The translations under genes were made by a program, and so were the position numbers. A stretch of 64,000 nucleotides of DNA, taken from NCBI GenBank assembly GCA_002914805.1, contig JXTB01000036.1:904512-968511 (forward strand). The letters are read 5' to 3'. Origin of the DNA: Parasponia andersonii. Its lineage: Eukaryota; Streptophyta; Magnoliopsida; Rosales; Cannabaceae. This document shows positions 1 to 12,299 of the stretch, piece by piece; position 1 is the first letter of the stretch, and the number at the start of each line of letters is the position of its first letter. The notes beneath the pieces were generated by a model. The model ran no database searches. It saw only the letters and a program-made list of their open reading frames with translations, and was not told the origin of the DNA.

Positions 1-473
1 ATAAATAAGACACAAAAATTTATCATAGTTTACCAATTTATCTATATCCACAGAGCTACTAAAGATATTCACTATTGGGAGGAAAAAAAAACCTTTACAA
101 GTTTTTATACTCAACACTCTCAACTCACACCCCAGACCCTGAATATTCTCAAGAGAAAAATTGTATTTTTCTTTAACTCTCAAGAGTAGACTCACTCTAA
201 TTTTACTCACACAATATTTGGTGTTTCTCACACCTGAGATAATAGAATGAGGAGAACAAGCCTATATTTGTAGGCTTAAATTTCACCAACTCCCATCAAT
301 ATCTATACACGGCTTTCTATATTTATCTACACGGTTGTAAATTGATTTGTTGTGTCCAAAATTCTCTCACATAGCCTTGTGTATATAGCCATCACATGGC
401 TTTCATTCAAAGCATTAAATGCTTAGTAAAATGAGTGAATGGTGGAGATAGGACATGCCTTTACACATCAACA
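1..473 (-). repeat. Copia 3' LTR (partial at window edge)
   Basis: It aligns along its length with 9860-10333, with scattered substitutions and small indels; shared stretches include the blocks around 'tgtatatagccatca' and 'agcattaaat'. The inner end reads CA on the + strand at 473, that is TGTTGATGTG on the - strand. The outer end is beyond base 1. Confidence 0.88.
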
Positions 474-3400
474 ATCTTCTGCTCGAAGACTAATTTCAAT
501 TATGTCTTCACACTCGATTAATGCAGTAGCTCATCTCCTCATCTTTATGCTTACAAACTAACTGAAGTTGAATATAGCTTTAGTTTGTCAATAGTTACCA
601 TCTTTATTTACATATCAGTAGGATTTTGACTATCATAAATCTTCTCAAGAACTATAACTTCATCTTCTAAGCTGAGCGTATGAAATAGTATCAAATCTGT
701 ATATGCTTTGTCTGAGTATAATAAACAGGGTTCTTTGCTAGATGAATACTACTTTGACTACCACAATGCAAAGTGCTCTTCCTATAATTCAGACCTAGTT
801 CTTCTAAGAAATTCTGCAACTATATCAATTCTTTGCTTACTTCTGTCACAACAATATACTCTGCTTCAGTAGTAGATAGAGTGATAATGTTTTGTAGTTT
901 TGAGATCCAACTGACTGCTGTACCACTTAATGTCAACACATATTTAGTAGTATTCTTTCTGCCGTCTATATCGCTAGCCATGTCAGCATTAACATATCCC
1001 TATAGACCCAAATTTGACTTTTTAAATCATAAGGCCATGTTATTAGTGCCTTTCAAGTACCTAAGAATCCACTTCACCGCTTCCCAATATTGTTTTCCCA
1101 GATTGCTCATGTATTGGCTCACAACTCCCACTATATGTACTATATCCAGTCTGGTATATACCATGACATACATAAGGCAACTAGTAGCAGAAGAATAAGG
1201 TACCTTGGCCATATAAGCTCATGCTTGCTCTGTTGAGGGTGACTGCTCCTTAGTCAGTTTAAAATGACTAGCCTGAGGAGCACTCATAGGCTTTGCTTCA
1301 TCCATGTTGAATTTGCAACGTATCTTTTTCATATACTCCTCTTGAGATAACTTCAAAACTCCATTTGATCTAGAAATCCTCATCCCAAGGATTTGTTTTG
1401 TAGCTCCCAAATCCTTCGTAGAAAACTCCATTGATAATTCTCTCTTAAGTTTATCAATTTCCTCCATACTAGCTCCAGCAATCAACATATCATCTACATA
1501 TTGAAGTAGAATAATATAAAAATTGTCGAACTTTTTCACATAACAACAATAATCTGCCTGACACCACAAGTAACCATTGTTACTCATAAATGTATCGAAG
1601 TTCTTGTACTATTATCTTGGAGCTTGTTTTAGGCCATACAAGACTACTTTCTCCTTTCTTTATACTTCAAAATCTTATGGTTATTTCATATAAATTTCTT
1701 CTTCCAGGTCACTATGAAGTGTCTTGACATCTAATTGCTCTAGATGCAACTCTTTTTTTGTCACCAACCTAAGTACTATTTTAATAGTAGTCAATTTAAT
1801 CACTTGAGACAAAATCTCAGTGTAGTTGATGTCTTTCTTTTATTGATAGCCTTTGATAACAAACCTTGTCTTGTACCATTTACTGCTATCATATTCTTCC
1901 TTTACTCAGTATACCTACTTATTATATAATGCCTTCATCCTTTTTTGTAGTTCAGCCAACTCCCATGTTTGATTAGATACCAAAGAATTTATCTCATCTT
2001 TCATAGCTAACTCTTACTAGGTTGACTCATCATGTTGCACCGCTTCTTCATAGGTCTCTGGCTTGCCTTTATTAGTGCTAGGAAAAATCTCTGAAGAGGT
2101 CAAATTGTTCTGGAAGATCTTCTAAGTTCACCCACTAGGGTTTATGGGTCTACTGCTGGTGCTACAACTTTTTTATCTTTCTCGCCATCATTACTCTTCA
2201 TTTCATCTAATAGGATCTCATTCAATGGTATTACCCTAGTCTTTTTGACTTTAGGACATGGACTATCAGCTCCAGTACCTAATCTGTCCTTGTACATTAC
2301 CTCTTCATTGAATATGACATTCATACTTCTAATGATCTTCTGATTTTGATCATCCCAGAAATGATAGCCAAACTCAGCATCACTATAACTAATAAAGAAA
2401 CATTTTTTATACTTGGGATCAAGTTTACTTCTATTGGTAGGGTCTATAAAAATATAAGATAGATAACCAAATACTTTCAGGAAAGAAAGATTTACCTCTT
2501 TACCTCTCCAGACCTCTTCCGGTATTTTGTAATCCAATAGTACTGATGGCCCTTTGTTAATAAGATATGCAATTGTATTAACGAAATTAGCCCAAAATGT
2601 CTTTCATAACCCTGTGTGCATTCTCATGTGCCTTACACCTTCATTCAGGTTCTATTTATTCTTTCAGTAATACTATTCTGTTGAGGTTTCCCTGAAATAA
2701 TTTTCTCAAACTTGTTCCCATTAACGACACAATAATTCTTGAAATCATCATCATCATATTCTTCCCCATTATCAGACTGTAAGTATTTCACTTTTAAATT
2801 AGTCTCATTCTTAACCATGGTTTTCCATTTCTTAAAGATATTACAAATGTCAGATTTATTTTTCAAAAAATAAACTTATACCTTTCTGCTCAAATCATCA
2901 ATAAATGTCATATAGTATCCAAAGCCTCCAAAGGATGTCATAAGAGATGGCTCTCACACGTTTGTATGAACTAGCTCCAACTTTATTCCTTTTAGTTCTC
3001 TTCCACCTTTCAAAAAGCTCACCGTTTTCTGCTTGCTAAAGATACAACTTTTGCACAAAATATGCTCAATTAACTTCAGCTCTAGTAACTTTTCTTTTGA
3101 CAGCATTATCTTCATTCATTTCTCGCTCATATGCCCAAGTCTATAGTGCCATAGACTTGAATCAATACCAATATTTATAGTCGCCAACGTATCTCTACAA
3201 CTAGAAGTCATGTAGAGAGTTCCAATTTTTTTTCTCGAGCAACAACTATAGCTCATCGGCTAACCTTTCACGAGCCACCAGTAAAGATCACATTGTGTCC
3301 TTTCTTGTCAAGTTGTCCTATCGATATAAGATTCTATATCACTCTTGGTACATGCCTTACTTTCTTGATTTTCCACACTGATCTGTTTGACATCCTCAGA

Positions 3401-3499
3401 TGGATATCACACATACTAACAATATCTAAAGGTTCTTCATCTGGTAGATGAACCTTTTCGTAATTACCAGTGACATAATTCTCCAATACATCATGGTAT
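474..3499 (-). pseudogene. Copia pol remnant: integrase, reverse transcriptase, RNase H
   Basis: Reading down the - strand from 3499: the end of protease and the GAG-pre-integrase region, then the integrase core at about 2866-2645 (SDNGEEY block followed by GKPQQN and ERINRT). Next is the integrase C-terminal part at 2537-2142 (PEEVW, LKVFGYLSY, NVIFNEEVMYKD), then reverse transcriptase at about 1587-1219 with the catalytic YVDDMLIAG block. The conserved post-RT stretch is at 1212-1027 (EAVKWILRYLKGT), and RNase H follows to about 500 with an STTEAEY-like motif. This order (integrase before RT) defines Ty1/copia, and the residues resemble Tnt1-type elements. Several stops and frame changes make it non-functional. 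Upstream it is interrupted by the solo LTR at 3505. Confidence 0.9.
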
Positions 3500-4367
3500 G
3501 CAGTTACCACCCCTAGGAATCTTTAGACTTGTAATATTAGTAGAATTATTATATACTTAGTGTCGAATTTTATTAAGTTTGCATTCACAAATATTTGAAA
3601 TTATGTGTGTAGTATTATTTTAATATTAAATTTTATTACATGAGAAAACCATAGTTAATCCTCATTTTAACTTCGAATTTCTAAGTTAGTTTTCCCTTAA
3701 TAATAAATTGATTTTATAATAATTATATTATGTACATCAATATAACCTAATTAAAAATGTGACATGTTTATGTCACATTAAAATTGTTACATTTTATAAC
3801 ATAAAGTTAATGGTTGCACCAAAATAGAACCATGCCATAATTTGAATGACTAGGATTTAAGTATATAAAGAATTAAGTAGACAAATCAATCTAAGGGTGG
3901 AAAATAAGTTATAGAAAAAGATGAAAAGTAGTAAAGTTTTACCTTAGGAAGGTAATAACTTTAAATGAGTGGATTAGAAAAGGAAATGGATAAAGTTAAT
4001 GGATAATTCAAAAGGTAGGAAAAAAAAGAAAATCATAATAGAAATATTCTTTGGAAATTAGTGGCCATAGTTCAAAGTGGAAGACATAGACAAAACTAAT
4101 TAGTAACTTTTGTCTCCAAAATAATTCAAAAGGTATAAAAAAGATTAATATAGTGGAGACTTTCTTTGGGAGCTAGTGGTATTGGATTCCAAATAATTGA
4201 AAAAGAAGAACGATTAGAGACAAAAGTAGTGGATGAGTAAAAAATAAAGTAAAAGGTAAGGTAATGGAGTAGGAAAAGAAGATATATTGACAAATTGATA
4301 ATAACGATGCTTGGATTATTTAATAGAATGTGAAAGTATGTATTCTTGGATACCTTTTATGGATGGC

Positions 4368-4377
4368 CTATAAATAG
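4368..4377 (+). promoter_or_regulatory. TATA box of the solo LTR
   Basis: CTATAAATAG lies about 860 bp into the LTR and is followed by a CT-rich leader (about 4470-4500), as expected for the U3/R boundary of a plus-strand LTR. Confidence 0.55.
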
Positions 4378-5243
4378 ATCATTCATTTGGTAATTCAATT
4401 CCATGCTTAATATTTCAAATTACTTAGCCAAAACAATCTTCATATTTCCAATTATTCCTTCTAAAAAAAAAAAAAAACTCTTTCTACCTCACTTTCTTCC
4501 AAATCCATAAGAGCTATAATATTTTACCCATCGACTCTAGAAATTTAGAATTATAATCAGGAGAAGAGAGTACTTAATTTTGTGGTAGAGATGTAAGAAA
4601 GAAGATCCAAGCTTGGAAGGTATTTATTCCCTCACTTTGCTTGTTATGTGTTTAAATAGATTATATAAAAGAATAAATAGGTAATAACATATTTGACTAC
4701 TTTAGATATTATATAATTTATATTATATTTAGACTTATTTTGTTGATTTCTTAAGCCTCTAGATATGAATACTTCATAATAATAAATGCTAAATAATAGG
4801 AATAATAGTAAAATCAAAATGACTAAACATAAAAAGTGGAAGATTTTTAAGTGTAAGACCCTAACATAAAATATACATGAATATGAACCAAGCTTAATGA
4901 TTTAGACTTAGATCCTTAAGAACAGAATTTTACCCATTTGAAATGCTTTCCAAAAATTAAAGATATTTGCTCAAAAGTTGGAAGGACTAAAATGCAAAAA
5001 TTTTGAGTATTTGTGTCAAAAGTATAATTTTGACAAATTATGGGTCAAATATGTGAGAAAGTTATTTTAAGCAATTTTAAGACTTTTTTTTTAAGTGTAA
5101 AAGTAAATAAATGAAGAATCTTTAACAAAAAAAAAAGATATAACTCAGAGGGCATAAATGTTAGAAATCTTAAGATTTTAGGTAAAAATAGAAATTATTA
5201 AAACTTGAAATATTGGGTTAAAAATTTAGTCTAAGAATAAATA

Positions 5244-5251
<8 letters not shown>

Positions 5252-5274
<23 letters not shown>

Positions 5275-5277
5275 TAT
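5252..5277. repeat. (TA)n microsatellite
   Basis: A perfect AT dinucleotide run of about 26 bp inside the solo LTR. Confidence 0.95.
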
Positions 5278-7273
5278 TTTAGACCTCTATTTGGGATAAG
5301 AAAAGATTTGCTTAAATTAAGACATGAAATCAATTATAGGAAATAAGTAATGTATGCCTCTACTTGTATTTTGTCTAAGTTTAGTGATAGGCCTAAAAAA
5401 CATGATCAATACCAAATAATATTTAGTACAAGTATGATTTTAGATTTTAAATTTGTATAGCCCTTAGTATGGTTGACCCAATTATTATATTATGACCCTT
5501 AATTATGAATAAAGAAATTAATCAAGAATAACTCAAAGTATTTGATGAAAAGAAATATAATTAAGGAAACTTAATTGATTTCGGATGATAATAATCAAAT
5601 CAACAATCAAATTATTGATAGATTAAAAATATCACTATGATCAAGACTAAGGTGAATCAAATCTCATCCATCTAAGTGAAAGTATAAATTAGTCAATGAA
5701 TATAACATGACATTGTTTCTCAAACGTGAAGTTTTATGCTGGATCAAGACTGAGTCTTAAATATTTTAAGCTCACTAAGTAATTAGAAGTAAAGAAAAAA
5801 TAGTATAAGGCCACTTTAAATTTCTCTAACAAATAGAGCATGTATACGTCAGGGCAAACTTCGATCTAGATGTACGTAATTAACGAGTGGAATTAGTACA
5901 ATTATATTACGAGGTAAGTACAATTTCACCTATGGCATGGATGGTTGAAAATGTTTGATATTTACAATATGATATATTTGAATTAATTTCATGTATTAAC
6001 TTGCATTTATATTATTATTGTATAGCCTATGAATAAAATTTGCTTATAAAGATACTTTTCCCATGCAAAAAAAAAAATGACGTATACTTACTTTATAATA
6101 TTATCATACTTCAACATACTTTAATAAAGGAAATACTATGATAGTTGAATATAAATTTAAGTTCATTGAAGCGTACCTACTCATATTAAGAAAAGACTAA
6201 ATAAAATAAAGAATTTAAAAGTGTCGTACTAACCTCCACTAGGTGAGGATATCCGAGGAAAAATAAGATCGACCTCCCCTAAGCAAGGATTCCCCAGGAA
6301 AAATATGTTAAGATTATGACCATGGTATTTTCAGATGGGTCGCTTCCCTGGTTCCGCATTCGGTAGTACACACTCGGTACGTACACTAGGGCCCAAAAAA
6401 AAGATAAAAGACTTTACAATCAAGAATGAGATAAAATCATGATATAATATCTTATAATAAAGCGTAAAGTAATGATTTCATAAAACAACATAACTGGACT
6501 TTCAAAAAAAAAAGAAAAAGAGAGAAAGTTGTTTGCTCAGAATTAAAATATAGTGTGAGAATTTCATTGTACTTATTTAGCGAAAGCTCACATTTTGAGT
6601 ATCTATGCTATAGGTACCAAAAGAAAGAAACCTCTGATTTGATTGATGGGTTAGCTGGAATTGAGGCGGGGATGATGCGAGGCACGGGCAATGGAATACC
6701 GCCATTAAAATTACTTCCGCATATATTTTATTATGAGACAAATGATTTCAATTATGTAAGCTTGATGTTATTTGAAAACATACTTATAACTTGGTATTTT
6801 ATTTTGTAATGCATAATTTAATCAAATTAAACTTGAAAATATATTTCGATTTAATAGAAGTTAAACAAACATTTTTTTAGATATAAAAGAGAAAATATTT
6901 TGATTTAAATAAATGCAAAATATAAGGGGTTCTGTTGAAAAGACCTAAACTGTCTAAGGAGAACTTGGGACTTAAGTAATCCGTTCCTATGTGACCTTCC
7001 TCCTCACCTGGGAGCCCTTTATGGTTACACATTATTTAAATTACTTTAATAAAAAGTTTATAATCAAATTTAAATAAAGGGTACTTAACCATTGAGAAGA
7101 ATTTACTTGTTTTCAAAATTTAAGTAAATTGTTAGTTATGAATATAAATCTCTTAAAACGAAAATAGAAATAAAAGTATAAAATTTTTTTTATGAATTTT
7201 CAGCATCTAATTTTTTTTTAAGCTAAGAAGATAAGTAGTTAACGGTCAGAAAAAGTCTGGTCGTTACAGCAAT

Positions 7274-9780
7274 AGTATAAAATAAAACTCTAGAGTCTAA
7301 GACCAAAGAGTCAATTAGATTATCTATAGATAACGGTAAAGTGTCTTGTACCTTATCTGTCCTGGCATTTGCATCTTTTCTGTTGTCATCTTTCTTTGGT
7401 GTTCTGTAATTCTTTTTTATGTGGCTAATTTTGCCATAATTCTAGCATTCCAGCCTTTTTCCAGATCTGGACTTGTCTCTACTATTTCTTAACTTGGATC
7501 TGCCACGACCTCGGTTAGAATTCTTGTTGCTGCTTTGTTATGGGTTTTTATACGCAAGTACACGTATCGAACAAGTAATAAAGTGATGAATAAAGATATC
7601 GTTCCCACAGAAAAATTGCTATAACTTATTAAGTACTAATCTACACTAGTTATTAATTTATCCAAATAATTATTTAAAAATTCTAAAACTAAAAATTTAA
7701 ACTTAAAGAAAATAAATAAAATAAAACTAAAGAGTGTAAGTAATTTATCAAATCACCAATGAAAATAAACCTAGGATTACAATTTTCACTCTACGTATGC
7801 TTAAATTACTAGTTACCCTCTTTGAATTACTATCTAACCCGAATTATCAATCAAGAACCCTAATGTATCTACAAGCCTCTTTCGATAGTCATGTAAAAAT
7901 ATCTCTTGTAATTAATTCACTATATTCCTATATGAATTAGATTAAAAAAAGATTCATTAAGAGTAAGGTTTTTCAACAATTGCACATACTATATAGGTAT
8001 ATTCCTATCCTACATAAACTCATATAAGCATGATCATATGTTATTCTATCTAGGTCTAAATCTAAAATTCTTTTTCTAAGTTCATACAAATTACTAATAT
8101 CAATTCAAGTAGTATTCAAGCACTCAAAAGCATTAAGAACAAGATAGAATAAACAATTCGTAAATTAAAATTGTAAAATCAAAGAAGTAACATCATAATT
8201 CAAACTATATATAGAGATCCCATTATAATCTTAGAAAATAAATTTAGTTTATAACTAAAATAACAAAACTAAAAACAAAAATTTGCAACGTAATGAAAAA
8301 CTAAAAAATAAAAACAAACAAATGAGAGTTGTGCAGGGGAATAATTGAGAATAATTGCAAGTCTCCTCTTCTAATTTGGCCTTCAATTACTCTCCCTATT
8401 AATCTCTTTTTCCCTCTGAACTATTGTGTTTCTCTCTCTAGAATGGTGTGTTTTTCCCTTTAGTCCCGTAGCCTTTTTATAGCTGAAGAAAGAGAGTGTT
8501 TAAGTTGTACAAAGATTCCAATATTCAACTCTGATTAGTTGTGTGATGTGTCACTTTTCCATTTACTCTCTTTCTCTCTCTCTTCCTCCTCACGTTTCTA
8601 TTCAAAATCTGGTAATAGATGAATAATCCTATGCAAAATAAAAAGGTAGGCTTAGCATGTAACTAGATGTTGATTGGCTGAAAGAAAGCTTAAATTTTAT
8701 TTTATGACATGACGTTTTTTCGTTGGAGAGAAAATCAAGTGCACAAGACCTGAGATGCACCAGATCAGACACCCCAAAAGAATCCTCCACTATCTCTCTT
8801 ACGCATGGGCCCCAGCTATCCCCTTTATTGTCTTCCTCACTCTCTTTCCTTCGTGAGTGTGCTACACGCTCTAATCTGAACTGTCAATCCCCTTGATCCA
8901 ACGGCTAAGCTTTAAATTGGATTTTATCTTTTTTTTTTTTTTTTCTCTTTTCTCTTTTTTTATCAAATCAAAAACCTAAATCTAATAAAATAACATAAAA
9001 TTAAATAAACTAAATCTAAACCAAAATAAAATAAAACAACTTAAATTACTAAAAATCTAAATTAAAATTACTCTAGTATACACATTTTTAATGAATAAAA
9101 TAGCATAATTAATTCTATTTTCATAGAGTTATCTTGCTCTTGCCCCTATTCTCGAGATTTAGAGTAGAACTCAATAATGCACCTTCACCCAAATCAATTT
9201 TGCAAACTTCTTCTACCAAAATTTGGTTTCTAACATCATTGAATTACAGCTTTCTTTTATCTACAGAATTGCTAACTGCAGCCCTCATAGGTTCCTAGCT
9301 ATTTGATAGAGACGCTAGAAGAATTAGAGTACGAATTTCATCATCGAAATTAATTTCGATGGATGTCAACTTAGAAACAATCATATTGAACTTATTGATA
9401 TGTGCCTCAACTAAAGCACCTTCTCCCATTTTTAAATAAAATAATTTCTTCATCAAATGTACCTTGTTATTTGCTGAAGGTTTCTCTTACATATCTGACA
9501 AGATCTCATCATCTGTGCTATGGTTTTTGCCTCTGTTACATTATGAGCAATGTTCTTTGTCAGCATCAATCGGATTACGCTTAACACCTGTCGATCAAAG
9601 AGTTCCTAGTTGCCATTCTCTATCCTCTTAGGTTTCTTTTCTGATAGAGGCTGATGTAATTTTTTACTATACAGATAATCATTAATCTGCAATCTCCAGT
9701 ACGAGAAGTTTGTATCGTCAAAATTGTCAATTCCAGGTCCTGATCCTTCACCTCCGGCAATCACTCTCACTAAATTAAAC
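7274..9780 (-). pseudogene. Copia gag and start of protease, split by an insertion
   Basis: Two pieces. From about 9780 to 9128 (-) the N-terminal gag reads through a block with NFSYWRLQINDYLY and KLHQPLSEKK, then VHLMKKLFYLKM and INFDDEIRTLILLASL, all typical of the copia gag (UBN2/retrotran_gag_2) domain. From about 7545 to 7274 (-) it resumes with an Arg/Ser-rich linker (NRGRGRSK), a zinc-knuckle remnant (C-stop-NYGKISHIKKNY, second Cys lost), and the protease active-site region with DS followed by altered residues in place of the usual DSGA. In-frame stops include one in the SNS-stop-EPM region. The gap between pieces is the element at 7542-9127. Confidence 0.85.
7542..9127 (-). mobile_element. 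Non-coding repeat element inserted in copia gag
   Basis: This 1586-bp insertion separates the gag core from the zinc-knuckle region. Direct repeats GTTAT at 7537-7541 and 9128-9132 are a candidate 5-bp target duplication. No coding domain is visible. Its left end read on the - strand (TTATTACTTGTTCGATACG, then TACTTGCG) is clearly related to 24866-24890, so two members of one family occur in the window. It contains poly-T/A tracts near 8930. The terminal bases are not TG/CA, so the class is unsettled; an LTR-retrotransposon derivative is possible. Confidence 0.5.
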
Positions 9781-9784
9781 CTTA

Positions 9785-9796
9785 TATCTGATACTA
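9785..9796 (-). other. Copia primer-binding site
   Basis: Two bases inside the 5' LTR, the - strand reads TAGTATCAGATA, close to the TGGTATCAGAGC complement of initiator tRNA-Met used by plant copia elements. This confirms - orientation and the LTR boundary. Confidence 0.75.
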
Positions 9797-9798
9797 GT

Positions 9799-10333
9799 TG
9801 TTAGAGAATAACCTCCCTAATAAACAAACAATAGTGGGAGTGATAAAACAAAGACGACAAATAATGCCGAAATAAATAAACACGACACATAAATTTTTCG
9901 TGGTTCATTAATTTGGTTACGTCTACAGAGTTGCTGTAGATCTTCACTATTAGGAAAAAAAGAATCTTTACAAGTATTTACACTCAACATTCTAGACTCA
10001 TACCCCATACCTTGAATACACCCAAGAGAAAAATATTTTTCTCTTGCTCTCAAAAGTAAACTAATTCTAATTTTACTCGCACAATATTTAATGTTTCTCA
10101 CAATTTGGGATAATAGAACGAGGAGAACAAACCAATATTTATAGGCTTAAATTTCACCGACCTCGGCTTCGGCTTTCCATATTAATCTTCACGGTTGTAA
10201 ATTGATTTGCTGTATCCAAAATTCTCTCACAAAGCCCTGTGTATATAGCCATCATATGGCTTTCATTCAAAGCATTAAATACTTGGTAAAATGAGTGAAA
10301 GGTGGAGATAGGACACGTCTTTACATGTCAACA
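9799..10333 (-). repeat. Copia 5' LTR (535 bp)
   Basis: It runs from TGTTAGAGAATAACC at 9799 to ...ATGTCAACA at 10333 on the + strand, with the LTR-typical TG/CA ends, and matches the left LTR at 1-473. The outer flank begins TGATA. Confidence 0.88.
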
Positions 10334-10639
10334 TGATATTGTATTGTAAAGAAAAGATTATACAAAAATGGTGTCCTCCTATAATAAATATTCTTGTTCT
10401 TAATTTGTCTTGCAAAGAAAACGACACAGAAAATAAATTCATATTCGCGACAAAAAGGACTGGGACCAAGAAAGAGTACTTCGTCACCAGTGGAAAAAGC
10501 AAATGATCTCCTTATACAGGTTACAAATTGTCAAAACAATGAATACAACAATCTCCAAGGTTCTGATGAGTTGCTTTACAATAATATATAACATGTTAAT
10601 ATATATATCAATAATATATAACATGTTAATATATATATA

Positions 10640-10642
<3 letters not shown>

Positions 10643-10676
<34 letters not shown>
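10643..10676. repeat. (TA)n microsatellite
   Basis: A run of about 34 bp, preceded by two copies of a short 'ataatatataacatgttaat' unit at 10580-10630. Confidence 0.9.
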
Positions 10677-10678
<2 letters not shown>

Positions 10679-11718
10679 AATCTCAAGTTCACCTGCTCAC
10701 TGATAAGAATCAATAATAAGGATCAAGCTTAGGAGTAGAGATTGCAAGCGCGATTAAGATGCTAATAACCGGGAAATTTTTTTTTCACTTATGCATAAGT
10801 ATTAATTTGGCCAATGAAAATTTGGTATGCACATTTTTTTATTGTAAAAAGTAAGAGAGAGAAAGAGCATTAATGATGCACGTCTTTTCATGCACTTCAT
10901 TATAGCCATTGGATTACCATTATATGGTGATCCAACGGCTAAAAAAAAATACCTATTCATAAGTAAAGAAAAAAAATACCTATTGTATACCACATATTTA
11001 TCCGATCATGTTTCTCTGCAAATTCACTTGCAGCCATATTCCAGAGTAGAAACTCGAGTTTATTTGCTCTTACAATAAAGTAACGCACATACATATGGAA
11101 ATTTTAGGAACATTCGGTAGGATTTCACATGGTTGTCAAACTAGTAGATGATCATCTCTTTTTGATCCTCTTGACTGCTGCCTGCATACACTAGTTATAA
11201 AAGCAAGTCACTTTTACTAATAGCCAACACCCTTTACCTTGTATATAGCCTGCGATATTAAACTGCTATTTTTGTATAAATATACACAATTTAGTAAACA
11301 CTACATGCTTCTCTTCAAAAATAACCATATTGGAGATCAAGAAAATATATTAGTCCTTACTGCAAAATCAAGAACGTAGAGAAAACCTTTCAAAATAAAT
11401 AAAGCAGCAAGTGTGAGGAATAGCCATAAAGCTATATGCCTAAATCGAATGGAGTTCAAGCAAATTATGACAAGTAGATGCAAGGAATCAAGGGTTCCAT
11501 GGTGCAAATATTTTCAAGTATAAACTATCCTGAATTTTGACAAGAAGATGTATGCACGTATTCAAATATAAATTTGGAAGTCTTCCAAATTTGAATACTA
11601 CAGCTTCCAAAAAATATCTTTTGTCCTAGCATGAGTTTTGACAACCAACAAATACATACGAGTTTTTCCCTGGCTTACAACACATAATATGATCTAGCAA
11701 GTGTAAAGAATCACATAC

Positions 11719-11780
11719 CTCGTTGGGTTATTGATGGAGCCCAAACGAGACAGGTCTTTGCCAATTTCATTGAAGCTCAT
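11719..11780 (-). pseudogene. Possible orphan first exon
   Basis: On the - strand an ATG at 11780 opens 20 codons (MSFNEIGKDLSRLGS...) ending in a good donor, CGAG|GTATGTG. The composition is less AT-rich than its surroundings and looks coding. I found no continuing exon and do not recognise the protein. It may be a captured gene fragment or chance. Confidence 0.25.
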
Positions 11781-12299
11781 CTAGTTTAACTGTGTCTGTT
11801 CTCATATGGAAAGAGCAGATATTTTTTAATCTACAGAATATAGTCAAGCCACAGTTGCAAACCTTTTTCAAAGTCATCTAATAGAAGAAAAAAATCAAAA
11901 TCTAAGAAAAAAAATAAAGGACAAATTTTCCAGCTTGAGAAGCCTCACCAACACAACAATGCTGCAAGACATAACATGGTAGGTTGGTCCAAAGTCAAGT
12001 ATCCCGGCAACGTCCACTAAGTTTGATTCAAATCATAAAGAAGGTGAAAAAAACAGGATGATATCAGTAAAATTGATAAATTCACAATCCACCCGTGCAT
12101 TTAGCTCTAAAAAGATGAATAATTACAAGTATAGAAAGCAAGCTAAAGCTAAATGGACAAATGATTCGATGAACCAATTCAAATAAACGTTGGTCATGTG
12201 CATCTGAATTGAATGGTTTTGATTATACTGATTTATTTATACATATACGTGACGATTTCTGATTTTAGATTATCATATATGTATGTATTGGATTTAAAC

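Larger units (their letters stand above)
3505..7268 (+). mobile_element. Solo LTR (Ty3/gypsy-like) inserted in the copia protease region
   Basis: A 3764-bp insertion splits the copia protease/GAG-pre-integrase reading frame. It ends GGTCGTTACA and begins TACCACCCC, probably a mutated TG start. Flanking 5-mers are GCAGT (3500-3504) and GCAAT (7269-7273), a 4-of-5 target duplication. Removing the element and one copy restores the frame and leaves ten residues between the protease F and the following NYV, the spacing usual in Tnt1-type proteins. A TATA box at 4368 and a pyrimidine-rich leader show + orientation. There is no credible internal coding region; the ORF at 6555-6809 has no family features. 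The large size is within the range of long plant LTRs. No second LTR or internal domain is seen, hence solo LTR. Confidence 0.72.
1..10333 (-). mobile_element. Nested, decayed Ty1/copia retrotransposon (Tnt1-like)
   Basis: The two LTRs (left cut by the window edge, right at 9799-10333) enclose gag, protease, integrase, reverse transcriptase and RNase H remnants in copia order on the - strand. A primer-binding site matching the initiator-tRNA-Met type follows the right LTR. All coding parts carry stops and frameshifts. Two younger elements interrupt it, at 3505-7268 and 7542-9127. The LTRs are clearly alike but diverged, so this is an old insertion. The left target duplication lies outside the window. 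Confidence 0.9.
10334..12299. other. AT-rich stretch with no supported gene
   Basis: No ORF with family features. It holds a (TA)n tract at 10643-10676, a near-palindrome TTGGATTACC...GGTGATCCAA at about 10910-10935, and a possible orphan exon at 11719-11780. The 5' part of the gypsy LTR ending at 12841 probably lies in its right portion, but I could not place its start. Confidence 0.5.

Noticed and set aside
6555-6809. 84-codon ORF in the solo LTR
   Set aside because: No domain, and it lies within a long LTR downstream of its promoter; chance frame.
3503-7267. GTTAC direct repeat as target duplication of the LTR in copia
   Set aside because: Removing it leaves the copia frame out of phase. 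GCAGT/GCAAT restores both frame and residue spacing and leaves a proper ...TTACA LTR end.
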